Assembly (NCBI RefSeq): GCF_025264625.1
Contig: NZ_CP093313.1
Location: forward strand, 4,030,001 to 4,094,000
Direction: 5' to 3'
Source of the DNA: Occallatibacter riparius
GTDB lineage: Bacteria > Acidobacteriota > Terriglobia > Terriglobales > Acidobacteriaceae
Length of the DNA stretch: 64,000 bases
Positions 39,673 through 48,953 of this stretch are shown here, piece by piece. The translations under genes and the position numbers were made by a program. Within the stretch, counting starts at the first letter, position 1. The number at the start of each line of letters is the position of its first letter. The notes beneath the pieces are model-generated. The model saw nothing but the letters and a program-made list of their open reading frames with translations. It was not told where the DNA came from and searched no databases.

Positions 39673-41445
39673 ATGTCGCTTTCGCTCCGTTTTTCCGCCG
39701 CGCTTGCTTGCGCGTGCCTGTTCACGCTTCCTGTCGCGGCCCAGTCGGGCCAGCAGCAGTCCTCTTCATCTTCGGCGCAGCTTCCCAACCCAGCCCAACA
39801 GCCGCAGGAGAAAGCCCCCTCGCTCGTCGATCCGGCCGGACCCACGGTTTCGCTTCTTCCCTCAGAGCAGTTGTTCCTTATGGCCTCGGCGCTGAACGCC
39901 TGTGGCTACGATGAGGGGCTCGAGCAGAGCGACCCCATCCGGGCCAAAGTGCGTGACGAGCTGAATCAGGCGTTCGCCAGAAGCGAGGACGCCCGCAACG
40001 CCCGCGACAAGGTCTGTCTTTACATCGCCCAGCACAAAATGACCGGGACTGTCCGCGACATCGGCCAGTATGTGTCGCTTGCTCTCTATCTCACACCTCC
40101 GCCGGAGCTCGAGACCTCGGTCGAGCTCACCGAGATGCCTCCCGACGCGGTGCAGGTGGCGGAGATACTGCCTTCGCTCCGGACTTTTGTCCAGACCACG
40201 AATCTGCACGGAATCTGGCTGGCCACGCACCGCAGCTACGACGAAATAATTGACCGATTCCACGACCCGTTGACCAGGATGATCGTCAACACCGATCTCT
40301 ACCTCAAGCAGCCGGCCGAGACCTACACCGGCCGCCGCTTCGTTGTCGTCGTAGAGCCGATGCTGAATCCCCACACCGTGAATGCCCGCATCTACGGTAC
40401 GGATTACGTCGTGGTCCTTGCGCCCGAGAACGGCAACATCCGCATGAACGACGTGCGGCACGTCTACCTGCATTACATGATCGAGCCGCTGCTCTATGCG
40501 CGCGCCAATGCGATCGATCGCGCTCAGCCGATCCTGAAGGAGATCCGCGAGGCGCCACTGGAATTCCGCTACCGCTCCGACACAGTGCCATTGACGGTGG
40601 AGTGCCTCATCAAGGCAATCGAAGCGCGGACCATGGACACCGGCATTCCGGATTACAAGCTCCCGGCGGGCGTTGATCGCAGCCAGATGCCCAGGTACGA
40701 GCGCGAGCGTCAGGTCGTCCAGCAGAAGCAGGAGACGGTACGCCAGGCCGCGGTGCAGCACGACATGAAGCAGGGATTCGTCCTAACTCAGTACTTCTAC
40801 GAGCAGATGATTCAGTTCGAACGCGATCCCGCCAGCTTGAAGGACACCATCGGCGAGATGGTCTATTCGATGGACATCGATCAGCAGGTGCACCGGGCCC
40901 GGCAAACACAGTTCGACCAGCAGGCAGACGAAGAGGTACTGTCGCGGCCCAAGCACAAGAAGGTCGAGGGGCTTGATCTGGCAGAAGCCAAATTGCAGGC
41001 TGGCGACGTGATTGGCGCGAGCGCCCTTGCCCGGCAATATCTTGCGGAGCGGTCTGACAGCCTTCAGGCAGTTGCGGATGCTGCACGAGCAAATTTCGTG
41101 CTGGCGCGGGTTGCAGCGATGACCGGGCATCCCGGTGAGGCGGTTACGCGCTTCCAGAATACCCTGGCCACAACCAAGGAGCCTAGGCTGCTCGCTTGGT
41201 CGCACATCTACCTGGGCCGCATGCTCGACCTCGATTGCAAGCGCGATCAGGCGCTGTCAGAGTACAAACTGGCTTTGGACAACCGCGATGGCCAGCAGGA
41301 CACCCGACTGGCAGCCGAGCGGGGAATGAAGGCCGCCTACTCGGTGAAAGGACATTCCTGTTCGGAGGATGATGCGGACGACTCCGGCAGTGCTTCGACC
41401 CCACCCGGCGCGGCGCAAGGTCAGCCTGCGACAAAACCACAATAA
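39673..41445 (+). CDS. secreted protein with C-terminal TPR-like helices, unknown function
   Basis: The product is 590 residues. It begins with a signal peptide (SLRFSAALACACLFTLPVAAQ) and a Gln/Ser-rich linker. The long middle part (about residues 60-430) is alpha/beta with PSEQLFLMASALNACGYDEGL, TTNLHGIWLATHRSYDEIIDR and VYLHYMIEPLLYARANAID; HYMIE reminds one of a peptidase helix, but no HExxH is present. The C-terminal 150 residues are TPR-like (LDLAEAKLQAGDVIGASALARQYL in part). I do not recognise a family beyond Acidobacteria-type conserved proteins. The upstream hairpin separates it from the sigma operon. Confidence 0.7.
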   Translation: MSLSLRFSAALACACLFTLPVAAQSGQQQSSSSSAQLPNPAQQPQEKAPSLVDPAGPTVSLLPSEQLFLMASALNACGYDEGLEQSDPIRAKVRDELNQAFARSEDARNARDKVCLYIAQHKMTGTVRDIGQYVSLALYLTPPPELETSVELTEMPPDAVQVAEILPSLRTFVQTTNLHGIWLATHRSYDEIIDRFHDPLTRMIVNTDLYLKQPAETYTGRRFVVVVEPMLNPHTVNARIYGTDYVVVLAPENGNIRMNDVRHVYLHYMIEPLLYARANAIDRAQPILKEIREAPLEFRYRSDTVPLTVECLIKAIEARTMDTGIPDYKLPAGVDRSQMPRYERERQVVQQKQETVRQAAVQHDMKQGFVLTQYFYEQMIQFERDPASLKDTIGEMVYSMDIDQQVHRARQTQFDQQADEEVLSRPKHKKVEGLDLAEAKLQAGDVIGASALARQYLAERSDSLQAVADAARANFVLARVAAMTGHPGEAVTRFQNTLATTKEPRLLAWSHIYLGRMLDLDCKRDQALSEYKLALDNRDGQQDTRLAAERGMKAAYSVKGHSCSEDDADDSGSASTPPGAAQGQPATKPQ

Positions 41446-41571
41446 GTCTAGGCAGATTGACAGAACCGGCACAACAGGAACCCGCGTCTAATACCTGTAC
41501 CGGCGAGCGTTCCGCGCGGTGTTCTTATCTATTAGTCTGAACAGCAACTGAGACGTCGGCATCCAGCAGAC

Positions 41572-42414
41572 ATGGATGCTCCAAACTGGGTCATAAGACC
41601 ACTCACCGGGGTCCACGTGCAAGCGAACTTGGGCGAATTGGAATCGGCTATCGGTTACAGCTTCAAGAACCCTGATCTGCTGGTGCGCGCTCTTACGCAC
41701 CGCTCGTTGGCTAACGAGCAGACCCAGCAGGAGGGCGACGGGGCAACTCTGCGCGATAACGAACGCCTCGAGTTCCTCGGAGACGCGGTGTTGGGCCTGG
41801 CGGTGGGTGAGGCAATTTTTCTCAAGTATCCGGACTGGCAGGAAGGCGAGCTGACACGGGTTCGCGCCCAGTTGGTAAGCCGGCAGCACATGGCCGAAGT
41901 TGCCGCAGAGGTGGAGCTTGGAAAGCACCTGCGCCTGAGCCGAGGCGAAGATCGCACGGGTCTCCGCCGCAAGAACACCGTCCTCTCCAACACCATGGAA
42001 GCCGTGCTGGGCGCTATGTTCCTCGACGGTGGACTGGAGGCGGTGAGGGGGTTTGTGCAGCGGCGGGTGACGGGCCGGGCAGCGGATGATTTGGCGAAGG
42101 AACTGCGTTCCGGGGCGGCGCTGGGAAACTACAAGTCAGCGCTTCAGGAGCATCTGCAGGGTGCACGCCTGGGAGCTCCGGTGTACAAAGTTAAGAGTGA
42201 GAGCGGCCCCGACCACCGCAAGCGGTTCCTGGTTGAGGTGCGGCTCAAACCCGCGGAAGGCGAACCAGGTAAACCGCTGGCCCGGGGACTGGGAAGCACC
42301 AAGAAGCACGCGGAGCAGGATGCGGCGCGGAGGGCTCTGGCGCGGTTGAAAAAGACGCGTGCCGACGACCCGCAAAGCGATGCCGCAGCAGTAGAGGAGT
42401 CAGCAGCAGAATGA
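41572..42414 (+). CDS. rnc: ribonuclease III
   Basis: The product is 280 residues, longer than the common 225-250 because of a slightly extended C-terminus. It cleaves double-stranded RNA in rRNA and mRNA processing. The signature NERLEFLGDAVLGLAVGE carries the catalytic acidic residues, the second metal ligands lie in TMEAVLGAMFLDGG, and the dsRNA-binding domain spans about residues 180-260 (NYKSALQEHLQGARLG, then GLGSTKKHAEQDAARRAL). The stop overlaps the following signal peptidase gene by 4 nt, a coupling like the lepB-rnc link of many bacteria but in reverse order. Confidence 0.96.
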   Translation: MDAPNWVIRPLTGVHVQANLGELESAIGYSFKNPDLLVRALTHRSLANEQTQQEGDGATLRDNERLEFLGDAVLGLAVGEAIFLKYPDWQEGELTRVRAQLVSRQHMAEVAAEVELGKHLRLSRGEDRTGLRRKNTVLSNTMEAVLGAMFLDGGLEAVRGFVQRRVTGRAADDLAKELRSGAALGNYKSALQEHLQGARLGAPVYKVKSESGPDHRKRFLVEVRLKPAEGEPGKPLARGLGSTKKHAEQDAARRALARLKKTRADDPQSDAAAVEESAAE

Positions 42415-43238
42415 GCAGTCCCGCCCCGGTCACCGGCCACCCAGTGGAGCAGAAGCTTCCCATGGTCGGCAATGCACGGCAGCACGCATTCGCACACCTG
42501 AGGGTGAATCTGCCATCGGTGCCCGAGGCATTCGGGTCGCTGCTGCGCACAGTGGTGGTGGCGCTTTTCCTACTCACCTTTGTCCTGCAGCCCTTTCTGA
42601 TTCCCAGCGAAAGCATGGAGCACACCCTGTTGGTGGGCGACTTCCTGCTGGTCAACAAACAGATCTTCGCTCCCGCTGGCAGGCGAAGCAGCCTCGAGAG
42701 ATTGATCCTCCCGTATCGCGACGTGAAGCGCGGCGATATCGTCGTGTTCCACCACCCTAACCCCCCACTGCTCATCAAGCGGGTGGTGGGTGTTCCGGGA
42801 GACCGCATCCGGATGGAGGACGGCCGCGTTGAGGTGAACGAGGCTCCGCTCGCCGAGCCCTACGCGGCATTCGAACCGGCGGCGGCCAATCCGTTCCGCG
42901 ACAACTTCCCGGCCCGCGTGTACACCGATCCCAACATCAATCCCGACTGGTGGCGGCAGATGCAAAAACTGACCCGGAACGGGGAGTTGGTGGTACCGCC
43001 GGGCATGTACTTCATGTTGGGTGATAACCGCAACCACAGCGAAGATTCGCGCTTCTGGGGACTGGTGCCGCGGGAAGCAATCATCGCGCGGCCGTTGGTG
43101 ATTTACTTCTCGCTGGAGCGGCCATCGACCACGGATGTTGAACAGGCATCGGATGATAGACTCGGACACGACAGGGAACTTTCCGCCCGCCTGACCGGCT
43201 TCGCGCGATGGAAGAGAATCTTCCGGATAGTGCATTGA
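42411..43238 (+). CDS. lepB: signal peptidase I (first of two)
   Basis: The product is 275 residues. A membrane anchor lies near residues 45-62 (TVVVALFLLTFVLQPFLI), followed by the catalytic Ser in IPSESMEHTLLVGDFLL and the catalytic Lys in LLIKRVVGVPGDRIRM; MLGDNRNHSEDSRFWG is box E. It removes Sec signal peptides at the outer face of the inner membrane. The start overlaps rnc by 4 nt. A second, divergent paralogue follows 88 nt downstream after a degenerate heptamer repeat. Confidence 0.95.
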   Translation: MSSPAPVTGHPVEQKLPMVGNARQHAFAHLRVNLPSVPEAFGSLLRTVVVALFLLTFVLQPFLIPSESMEHTLLVGDFLLVNKQIFAPAGRRSSLERLILPYRDVKRGDIVVFHHPNPPLLIKRVVGVPGDRIRMEDGRVEVNEAPLAEPYAAFEPAAANPFRDNFPARVYTDPNINPDWWRQMQKLTRNGELVVPPGMYFMLGDNRNHSEDSRFWGLVPREAIIARPLVIYFSLERPSTTDVEQASDDRLGHDRELSARLTGFARWKRIFRIVH

Positions 43239-43241
43239 CGC

Positions 43242-43290
43242 CAGTCGTCAGTGATCAATTTTCATTTGTCAGTGAACCGGCGTGAACCGG
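43242..43290. repeat. degenerate heptamer-phased array between the two lepB genes
   Basis: Seven consecutive 7-mers keep the phase: CAGTCGT, CAGTGAT, CAATTTT, CATTTGT, CAGTGAA, CCGGCGT, GAACCGG. Five begin with CA, and CAGTGAT/CAGTGAA equal the units between groES and groEL. No inverted partner is seen. Confidence 0.55.
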
Positions 43291-43326
43291 AAGCCGTATT
43301 GCCGCTGTGAGAGATCGAGCCAGAGG

Positions 43327-44145
43327 ATGAATAAGAAGAATATGGCGACCGCCACTGAGACGCCCGCCACGGAAAACGCCGAAAAGCACGTGGAAGAAAC
43401 CCCCTTTGAAGCGATTGCTAGCATCTGTTCCGTGCTCGTGGTCGGCCTTTTCATCCTCACGTTCCTGGGGCAAAACTTCGTCATTCCGTCGGGTTCGATG
43501 GAGAACACGCTCTTGGTGGGCGACCACCTGCTCGTCGACCGGATCACCCTCTCCCCGCCCGCCAAGTGGATGCCGCTGGTCCACTACCGGGAACCGAAGC
43601 ACAACGACATTGTCGTGTTCATCAAGCCGGTGATGGACGAGGTAAACGGTGAATACCAGTACCTCTACCTGGTGAAGCGCTGCATCGGTATTCCGGGTGA
43701 CCACATTCATTTGCATGAGGGCATTGTTTACATCAACGGAGTGGCGCAAGCTCCCCCGCGTGAGGGCAAGATGACGCCTGCCTCCGATCCAGTATTCCTG
43801 GACGAGTTCCCGGCGGTTCCGCCGGTCGCCCAGCCAGGCTCCACTCCGGAATCGTGGGCCATCGACTTCCCCAATCACTTGAAGGATGGCGACCTGGTCA
43901 TTCCCCCCGGCATGTACTTCATGATGGGCGACAACCGGCACAACTCCCTCGATTCGCGCTACTGGGGCTTCGTCCCGCGTGAGAACATCGTAGGCCGCCC
44001 GCTGTTCAACTACTGGTCGTTCGACACACCTGAGAATCAGTACGAACAGGCGGGAATGGGCGCCAAGATCGCCTGGATGGGCCATGTAGCGATTCACTTC
44101 TTCACCGATACGCGCTGGAACCGGACGCTGAAGCTGATGCATTAA
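43327..44145 (+). CDS. signal peptidase I (second copy)
   Basis: The product is 272 residues from ATG 43327; the in-frame Met 5 codons on, and an earlier TTG/ATG start, are possible and no ribosome binding site decides. All catalytic elements are present: IPSGSMENTLLVGDHLLVDR with the Ser, YLVKRCIGIPGDHIHLHEG with the Lys, and MMGDNRHNSLDSRYWGFVP. It has one N-terminal membrane anchor (ICSVLVVGLFILTFLG). Compared with the first copy it has a longer insert between the Lys box and box E (PAVPPVAQPGSTPESW). Two type I peptidases side by side suggest divided substrates or conditions. Confidence 0.94.
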   Translation: MNKKNMATATETPATENAEKHVEETPFEAIASICSVLVVGLFILTFLGQNFVIPSGSMENTLLVGDHLLVDRITLSPPAKWMPLVHYREPKHNDIVVFIKPVMDEVNGEYQYLYLVKRCIGIPGDHIHLHEGIVYINGVAQAPPREGKMTPASDPVFLDEFPAVPPVAQPGSTPESWAIDFPNHLKDGDLVIPPGMYFMMGDNRHNSLDSRYWGFVPRENIVGRPLFNYWSFDTPENQYEQAGMGAKIAWMGHVAIHFFTDTRWNRTLKLMH

Positions 44146-44170
44146 GAGACGATCGGGAAAGGGAGCAGAG

Positions 44171-44204
44171 AAGCGCGCGGCCATCACGGGCAGCGCGCTT
44201 TTCC
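44171..44204 (+). terminator. intrinsic terminator after the second signal peptidase
   Basis: A perfect 8-bp stem AAGCGCGC (44171-44178) / GCGCGCTT (44193-44200) with a 14-nt loop is followed by TTCCTTTTCC. It closes the rnc-lepB-lepB2 unit. Confidence 0.75.
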
Positions 44205-44595
44205 TTTTCCGCCAGGGTTCACAAGCGCCCTCGCGTCAAGAGCTGCCGTCACATCGACATATGCTTTTTGTCGTGACGGCCGAGCTGTGTGACGGCTGGC
44301 ACAGCCTGTTGATCCGCCTTGCTTCACAATCAATACTCCGGCAGTATGTTTCGAATGGTCGATCAGCGCTATGTAGTCTGTAGGGAAATCCGTACAACCA
44401 ATCGAGGCAGGTTGACCAGAAAAATAACAGATAAAATCAAATACATCGTGTCGCGACATTTATCGATCCATAGATCTTATTTGAAATCTTAGGTATACGA
44501 ACACTGCCTAGATTCAGACTTTCGCCCCTATCGCGAATAAATGACGAAAATAAGGCGAAATCGTCCTTAGCTCCTTGCGAGCATCTCGATACTGA
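44205..44595. other. gene-free region upstream of the AsmA-like gene
   Basis: About 390 nt without a credible gene; the part 44330-44595 is AT-richer than the window average. TTTCGCC (near 44519) faces GGCGAAA (near 44554) as an inverted repeat. The promoter of the AsmA-like gene should be here, but no convincing box pair was found. Confidence 0.4.
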
Positions 44596-47280
44596 ATGGT
44601 AAACACCGCTCAGGTCAACTCTGAGAAGCCAGAAGGAACCGGTCCGGCGCAGTTTAGCCCAGGAGGGACCGGCCGCCGCAGCGGGCCTCTCCGCTCAATT
44701 ACGATGGGAGGGATGCCCGAACATCTCCAAGCCTCGAGGAAGCGACGGACGAAGTTGTGGTTAGCTCTCGCGGCGGTGTTCTTTCTTCTCGCTCTTGTTT
44801 TCGTTCCCCCCTACATCAGCCTGAACAACTACAAGGCCCGCGTGACGCAGTCCGTGGCGGCGGCGCTGGGACGCCCGGTACGGTTATCGGAAGTCGAGCT
44901 GCGGGTGCTCCCGCGCCCGGCGTTTCTGTTGACCGATCTGACAGTGCAGGAGGAGCCCGCATACGGCGTAGAGCCGGTGCTCCATGCCAACCAGGTCACG
45001 GCCGCCATTCGCCTGTCATCGCTGTGGCAGGGCAAGCTGCAGATCAGCCGCATCAGCGTCGATGAGGCGAGTCTCAACCTGGTGCATATGCCCGACGGCG
45101 CGTGGAACCTGGATTCGCTGTTTCGCAACGCAGCGGCGGGCAGCAAGAAGGACCAGGGCCGTCAGCAGCCTCCCTATCTCGAGGCCACCAACTCCCGAAT
45201 CAACATCAAGGACGGAATCGAGAAGCTACCGTTTTCCCTCCTAAGCGCGGACGCCTCGATGTGGCGCGAGTCGAACGGCAACTGGCGCGTGCGCCTGAAG
45301 GCTCAGCCGGCGCGTACTGACGTGAGCCTGGACTTGGCGGACACGGGCATCGTTCGCATGGACGCGACTCTGCTGCCCGCTCCGCAGCTCAGCCAGATGC
45401 CCCTCCGTGTTGATCTCGACTGGCGAGAGGCGCAACTGGGGCAGCTCTCGCGTCTGGTGCTCGCGTCGGATCAAGGCTGGCGCGGTGACCTGACCGGCGA
45501 ACTGCACCTGGATGGCACCGCTGGCTCGGCCAAGGTTCAGTCGCGGCTGCGCGCCTCGGGTGTGCATCGCGCCGAGTTTGCGCCGGAGACGCCAATGGAC
45601 TTCGACGCGACCTGCGGGTTCACGCTGCACTACAACGACCGCAGCGTGGAGAAGCTGTTGTGCAACAGCCCCGTGGGCGATGGGCGGGCGCGCATTACCG
45701 GAAGCTTGCCCGGCGGCGGGCAGCAGCCCAAAGTGACGGTCGAACTTGATCGCATTCCGGCACAGGCCGCGTTGGACCTGCTGCGAACGATGCGGAGCAG
45801 CATCGATCCCAGTCTGCAGGCGGCGGGAGCGGTAAGCGGACACATGACCTTCGATCCTGCCGCAGCCGCCGCCGAGAACGCGGCGCAGTTGGCGTCACAG
45901 TTAAAAAAGACTGCGGGACGTTCGAGGGCGGCGCAGGCGCGCGCTGCGGTGGGATACCTGACGGGCACCTTCACCGTGGCAGGGCTGCGTATCTCCGGCG
46001 AGGCTTTGAGCAAGCCGATCCAGGTAGCCAGCATGACGCTGGAGCCAGCGCCGGAACAGCCCGGCCAACCGGCAGCTCTAGAAACCACCGTGAGCATTCC
46101 CGCTGGTGGACCCGCTCCGCTCGCGTTGACCGCACGAATCGCCCTGAGCAGCTTTGAGCTCGGTGTGCATGGAACGGCGGCGGTACCACGGCTACGCGAA
46201 TTTGCGCATGTGGCCGGCTCCGATGCCGAGCCCATTCTGGCGCAGCTGGCAGGCGATCCCGCGGCGCTCGATTTCACTGCGCACGGACCGTGGGTACCTC
46301 CGCCGGATACGCGTCTGGCGCTGTCTCCGGAGAACGGCCCGGCGCGGCCGCCGCGATCGGTTGAGACCAACGGCACAGTGTCGCTGAAGAACGCGAACTG
46401 GAAGCCCGCGTTTCTGGCCAATCCGGTGATGATCTCGGCGGCAACGCTGCATTTGGAAAACGGCAAGATGCGCTGGGATCCGGTTGAGTTTTCTTACGGA
46501 GCGGTGAAGGGAAGCGCCACGCTCGCGCTGCCGCTGCCGGAAAACTGCGCAGATCCGGACGGATGCCCACCGCAATTCACGGTTCATTTTGCTCAACTGG
46601 ATGCGGCAGAGGCCGAGGCTGCACTGCTGGGAGTGCGTCAACAGGGCTCCGTGATCTCCACGCTGATCAATCGAATTACACCGAACTCGGCTACTTCCGT
46701 GTGGCCGCGGCTGGAGGGCACGGCCACGGCCGATTCGCTGGTGATGGGACCCTTCACGCTGAGCAATGCGACGGCAGGGTTGAAGGTGTCTGCAACGGGA
46801 CTCGATGCGCGGGCATTCCAGGCAAACTTGCTGGGCGGGACGCTCTCCGGGAAAGTGGCGCTCACGACCGGCGACAAGCCAGAGTACGAAAGTGAAGTGT
46901 CGTTCACAAATGTCAATCCTGCACAGTTGGGGCAGCTTGCCGGGTTGAAGCTGAGCGGCGGCACCGTGAGCGGCAGCGGGAAACTGGAGCTGTCCGGGTT
47001 CACCGATACGGACTTAGCCAAAGCGGCCCAAGGCACAATGCACTTCGAGTGGCAGCACGGGACCATCATAGGTCCTGGTGTGCCGCCGGTTTTCACGCGC
47101 TTCGATAAGTGGAGCGGCGATGCAATTGTTGCGGACGGTGGGATGAAGCTGCAGAAGTCCGAGGTTCAGCATGGAAGCCGCAAGACCCCGGCGGATGCGA
47201 CTGTGACATTCGGAACACCGGCGAAGGTGAGCTTTGCCGCCACGGAGCAGGCCGCAAAGGAGAAGCCCTCGCGCCCATAG
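44596..47280 (+). CDS. AsmA-family envelope protein
   Basis: The product is 894 residues from ATG 44596; internal starts at 44704 and 44713 would trim a Gly/Ser-rich lead and place the membrane anchor (KLWLALAAVFFLLALVFV) nearer the N-terminus. The N-terminal AsmA segment is clear: YISLNNYKARVTQSVAAALGR, VRLSEVELRVLPRPAFLLTDL, ISRISVDEASLNLVHMPDG. The remainder is a long beta-rich groove with many repeated strands and ends with the AsmA-type C-terminal domain (GSGKLELSGFTDTDLAKAAQGT). AsmA-like proteins bridge the periplasm and move lipids to the outer membrane. A HAD phosphatase gene follows 10 nt downstream. Confidence 0.88.
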   Translation: MVNTAQVNSEKPEGTGPAQFSPGGTGRRSGPLRSITMGGMPEHLQASRKRRTKLWLALAAVFFLLALVFVPPYISLNNYKARVTQSVAAALGRPVRLSEVELRVLPRPAFLLTDLTVQEEPAYGVEPVLHANQVTAAIRLSSLWQGKLQISRISVDEASLNLVHMPDGAWNLDSLFRNAAAGSKKDQGRQQPPYLEATNSRINIKDGIEKLPFSLLSADASMWRESNGNWRVRLKAQPARTDVSLDLADTGIVRMDATLLPAPQLSQMPLRVDLDWREAQLGQLSRLVLASDQGWRGDLTGELHLDGTAGSAKVQSRLRASGVHRAEFAPETPMDFDATCGFTLHYNDRSVEKLLCNSPVGDGRARITGSLPGGGQQPKVTVELDRIPAQAALDLLRTMRSSIDPSLQAAGAVSGHMTFDPAAAAAENAAQLASQLKKTAGRSRAAQARAAVGYLTGTFTVAGLRISGEALSKPIQVASMTLEPAPEQPGQPAALETTVSIPAGGPAPLALTARIALSSFELGVHGTAAVPRLREFAHVAGSDAEPILAQLAGDPAALDFTAHGPWVPPPDTRLALSPENGPARPPRSVETNGTVSLKNANWKPAFLANPVMISAATLHLENGKMRWDPVEFSYGAVKGSATLALPLPENCADPDGCPPQFTVHFAQLDAAEAEAALLGVRQQGSVISTLINRITPNSATSVWPRLEGTATADSLVMGPFTLSNATAGLKVSATGLDARAFQANLLGGTLSGKVALTTGDKPEYESEVSFTNVNPAQLGQLAGLKLSGGTVSGSGKLELSGFTDTDLAKAAQGTMHFEWQHGTIIGPGVPPVFTRFDKWSGDAIVADGGMKLQKSEVQHGSRKTPADATVTFGTPAKVSFAATEQAAKEKPSRP

Positions 47281-47289
47281 AATAGAAGC

Positions 47290-47970
47290 ATGGCACTATC
47301 CGTTTCTTCCTCCCCTGTTACAGTCACGTGCAAAGCAGTTTTGTTCGATATGGACGGGATCTTGATCTCGTCCATCGGGTCAGTTGAGCGCAGTTGGACC
47401 AAGTGGTGCAATATGCGCGGCGTTGATCCCGCCTATGCGATCAGCGTCATCCACGGTCGGCGGGCGATCGACAGCCTCCGCGTGGTGCGGCCCGATCTCG
47501 ATGCGGAGAAGGAACTCGAGATCCTCGAGGACCTCGAATGCGAGGACGTGGATGACATCATCGTGCTGGCAGGCGTGTGCGACCTGCTGAAGGCTCTTCC
47601 GCATGAGCGCTGGACCATCGTGACGAGCGCAACGGAGCGGCTGGCAAAGGTGCGGCTCAAGGAGGCGAGGCTGCCGGCGCCTGATCACTTCGTACATGGT
47701 GACAAGGTCGCGCAGGGCAAGCCCCATCCTGCGCCGTTTTTAGCGGGAGCGGAGATGCTGGGCGTTGCGCCGGAAGACTGCGTCGTCTTCGAAGATTCGG
47801 CGTCGGGCGTGGCCGCCGGCAAAGCCGCGGGCTGCACAGTGATCGCGACGTTGTTCACGCATCCTGCAGAAGAACTGGCGGATGCGGATTACATTGTGCG
47901 CGACCTGACGGGCATCGCAGTCAGGTCCACAGCAGATGGGTTCACCATCACCTTCACAGAGCGGAGGTAG
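47290..47970 (+). CDS. HAD-superfamily sugar/polyol phosphatase
   Basis: The product is 226 residues, subfamily IA. Motif I is CKAVLFDMDGILISS with the nucleophile Asp, motif II is WTIVTSATERLAKV with the Thr/Ser, Lys of motif III is in GKPHPAPFLAGAEML, and motif IV is CVVFEDSASGVAAGKAAG. The helical cap (residues about 25-95) is of the type seen in glycerol-3-phosphate and 2-deoxyglucose-6-phosphate phosphatases. It hydrolyses a small phosphate ester in the cytoplasm; the exact substrate is open. It starts 9 nt after the AsmA-like gene and is probably co-transcribed. Confidence 0.9.
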   Translation: MALSVSSSPVTVTCKAVLFDMDGILISSIGSVERSWTKWCNMRGVDPAYAISVIHGRRAIDSLRVVRPDLDAEKELEILEDLECEDVDDIIVLAGVCDLLKALPHERWTIVTSATERLAKVRLKEARLPAPDHFVHGDKVAQGKPHPAPFLAGAEMLGVAPEDCVVFEDSASGVAAGKAAGCTVIATLFTHPAEELADADYIVRDLTGIAVRSTADGFTITFTERR

Positions 47971-48014
47971 CCACACTCTAACCCTGCAGGTCTGTTTTTC
48001 GACGGCCCGGCGGA

Positions 48015-48761
48015 TTACTCGTTGGCCTCGATGCGGCGGCCGTGCGCGTCCTGAACAGGGCGTGAATTCAGCTTCTCGATTCCGCTGAAAAAGCGAAGCT
48101 GCTCGCGGCTCACCGGCAGGTCTTGTTCCATCACATACCAGCGCACTCCTTCGGTGCAGGGAGGCGTAGTCAGCGAGCCCATGTAGGTCCAGTAGCCGCG
48201 ATCGGCGGGAAGCATGCCGGCGGGGTTGATCTGGGGCACGTCGTTCTTCTGACCGATAGCAGTAGGCATCTTTGCCCATAGTGTGGCCAGCGTGGCATTG
48301 GCCTGGTTGGGGTCCTCACGGAAACGTACACCCACAACAACCAACTTGCCGTCGGCACTCTGGTGGACGAGGTGCACGTCCATGTCGTCGAGCTTGCCCT
48401 TGACCGACTCTTCCGCCGGGTGATGGAAGTGATACTGAACCAGATCGAACCGTACACCGGCAATGATGATGTAGCTGCCCGGGTGAGGCGTAATCATCAC
48501 CGTGTGGCCACTGTTTTCGATGGTGCCCGCGCTCGCCATGTAATGAAATTCGATCTGCGGCAGGCTTTTGTTGAGATGCGCTCCGTGGATGTCGATAGGC
48601 GACTGCTGCTTGCCGTCAGAGCATGCGTGGAAAGCGGGATCGAGCTTGCCCCAGTTCACCGGTCCCTCTTTGCCCACATACTGCCAATGCGGGTCTTCAT
48701 GCTGGGCGGCGGCGATGCCGGTGACGGCAATGAGGCAAGCGATCAGAACTGAAATCCGCAT
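48015..48761 (-). CDS. periplasmic alpha-type carbonic anhydrase
   Basis: The product is 248 residues from ATG 48761 (GGAG 5 nt upstream; the open frame runs 50 codons further but without support). A signal peptide (RISVLIACLIAVTGIAAAQ) targets the periplasm. Zinc ligands: the two His of YHFHHPAEES near residue 110 and the third in MDVHLVHQS. The family frame is also seen in DGKQQSPIDIHGAHL, NSGHTVMITP and GSLTTPPCTEGVRWYVM. It interconverts carbon dioxide and bicarbonate. Alpha-class enzymes are scattered in bacteria, so lateral spread is common. No transporter gene adjoins it. Confidence 0.95.
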   Translation of the reverse strand: MRISVLIACLIAVTGIAAAQHEDPHWQYVGKEGPVNWGKLDPAFHACSDGKQQSPIDIHGAHLNKSLPQIEFHYMASAGTIENSGHTVMITPHPGSYIIIAGVRFDLVQYHFHHPAEESVKGKLDDMDVHLVHQSADGKLVVVGVRFREDPNQANATLATLWAKMPTAIGQKNDVPQINPAGMLPADRGYWTYMGSLTTPPCTEGVRWYVMEQDLPVSREQLRFFSGIEKLNSRPVQDAHGRRIEANE

Positions 48762-48900
48762 TTTATCTCCGTACATAAAGGCGAGTGTCTGCAACGGAAT
48801 TGTATGGTGTGAGACGCGGCGGAGCAAAGAATGTGTGTAGCTGATCAGGTGGCCAGGTGATACGTGATCCGGCTCTGACGCGGAAGCCCCCAGACAAGAC

Positions 48901-48925
48901 GGCCATCCCAAGAGGTGGGATGGCC
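48901..48925. terminator. hairpin between receptor and carbonic anhydrase genes
   Basis: A perfect 10-bp stem GGCCATCCCA (48901-48910) / TGGGATGGCC (48916-48925) with a 5-nt loop lies 29 nt after the stop of the minus-strand receptor gene. The T-tract is poor (GTCTTGTCT), so termination may be partial. Confidence 0.6.
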
Positions 48926-48953
48926 GCCAGTGTTGTTGTGGCTTCGCTGCCGT

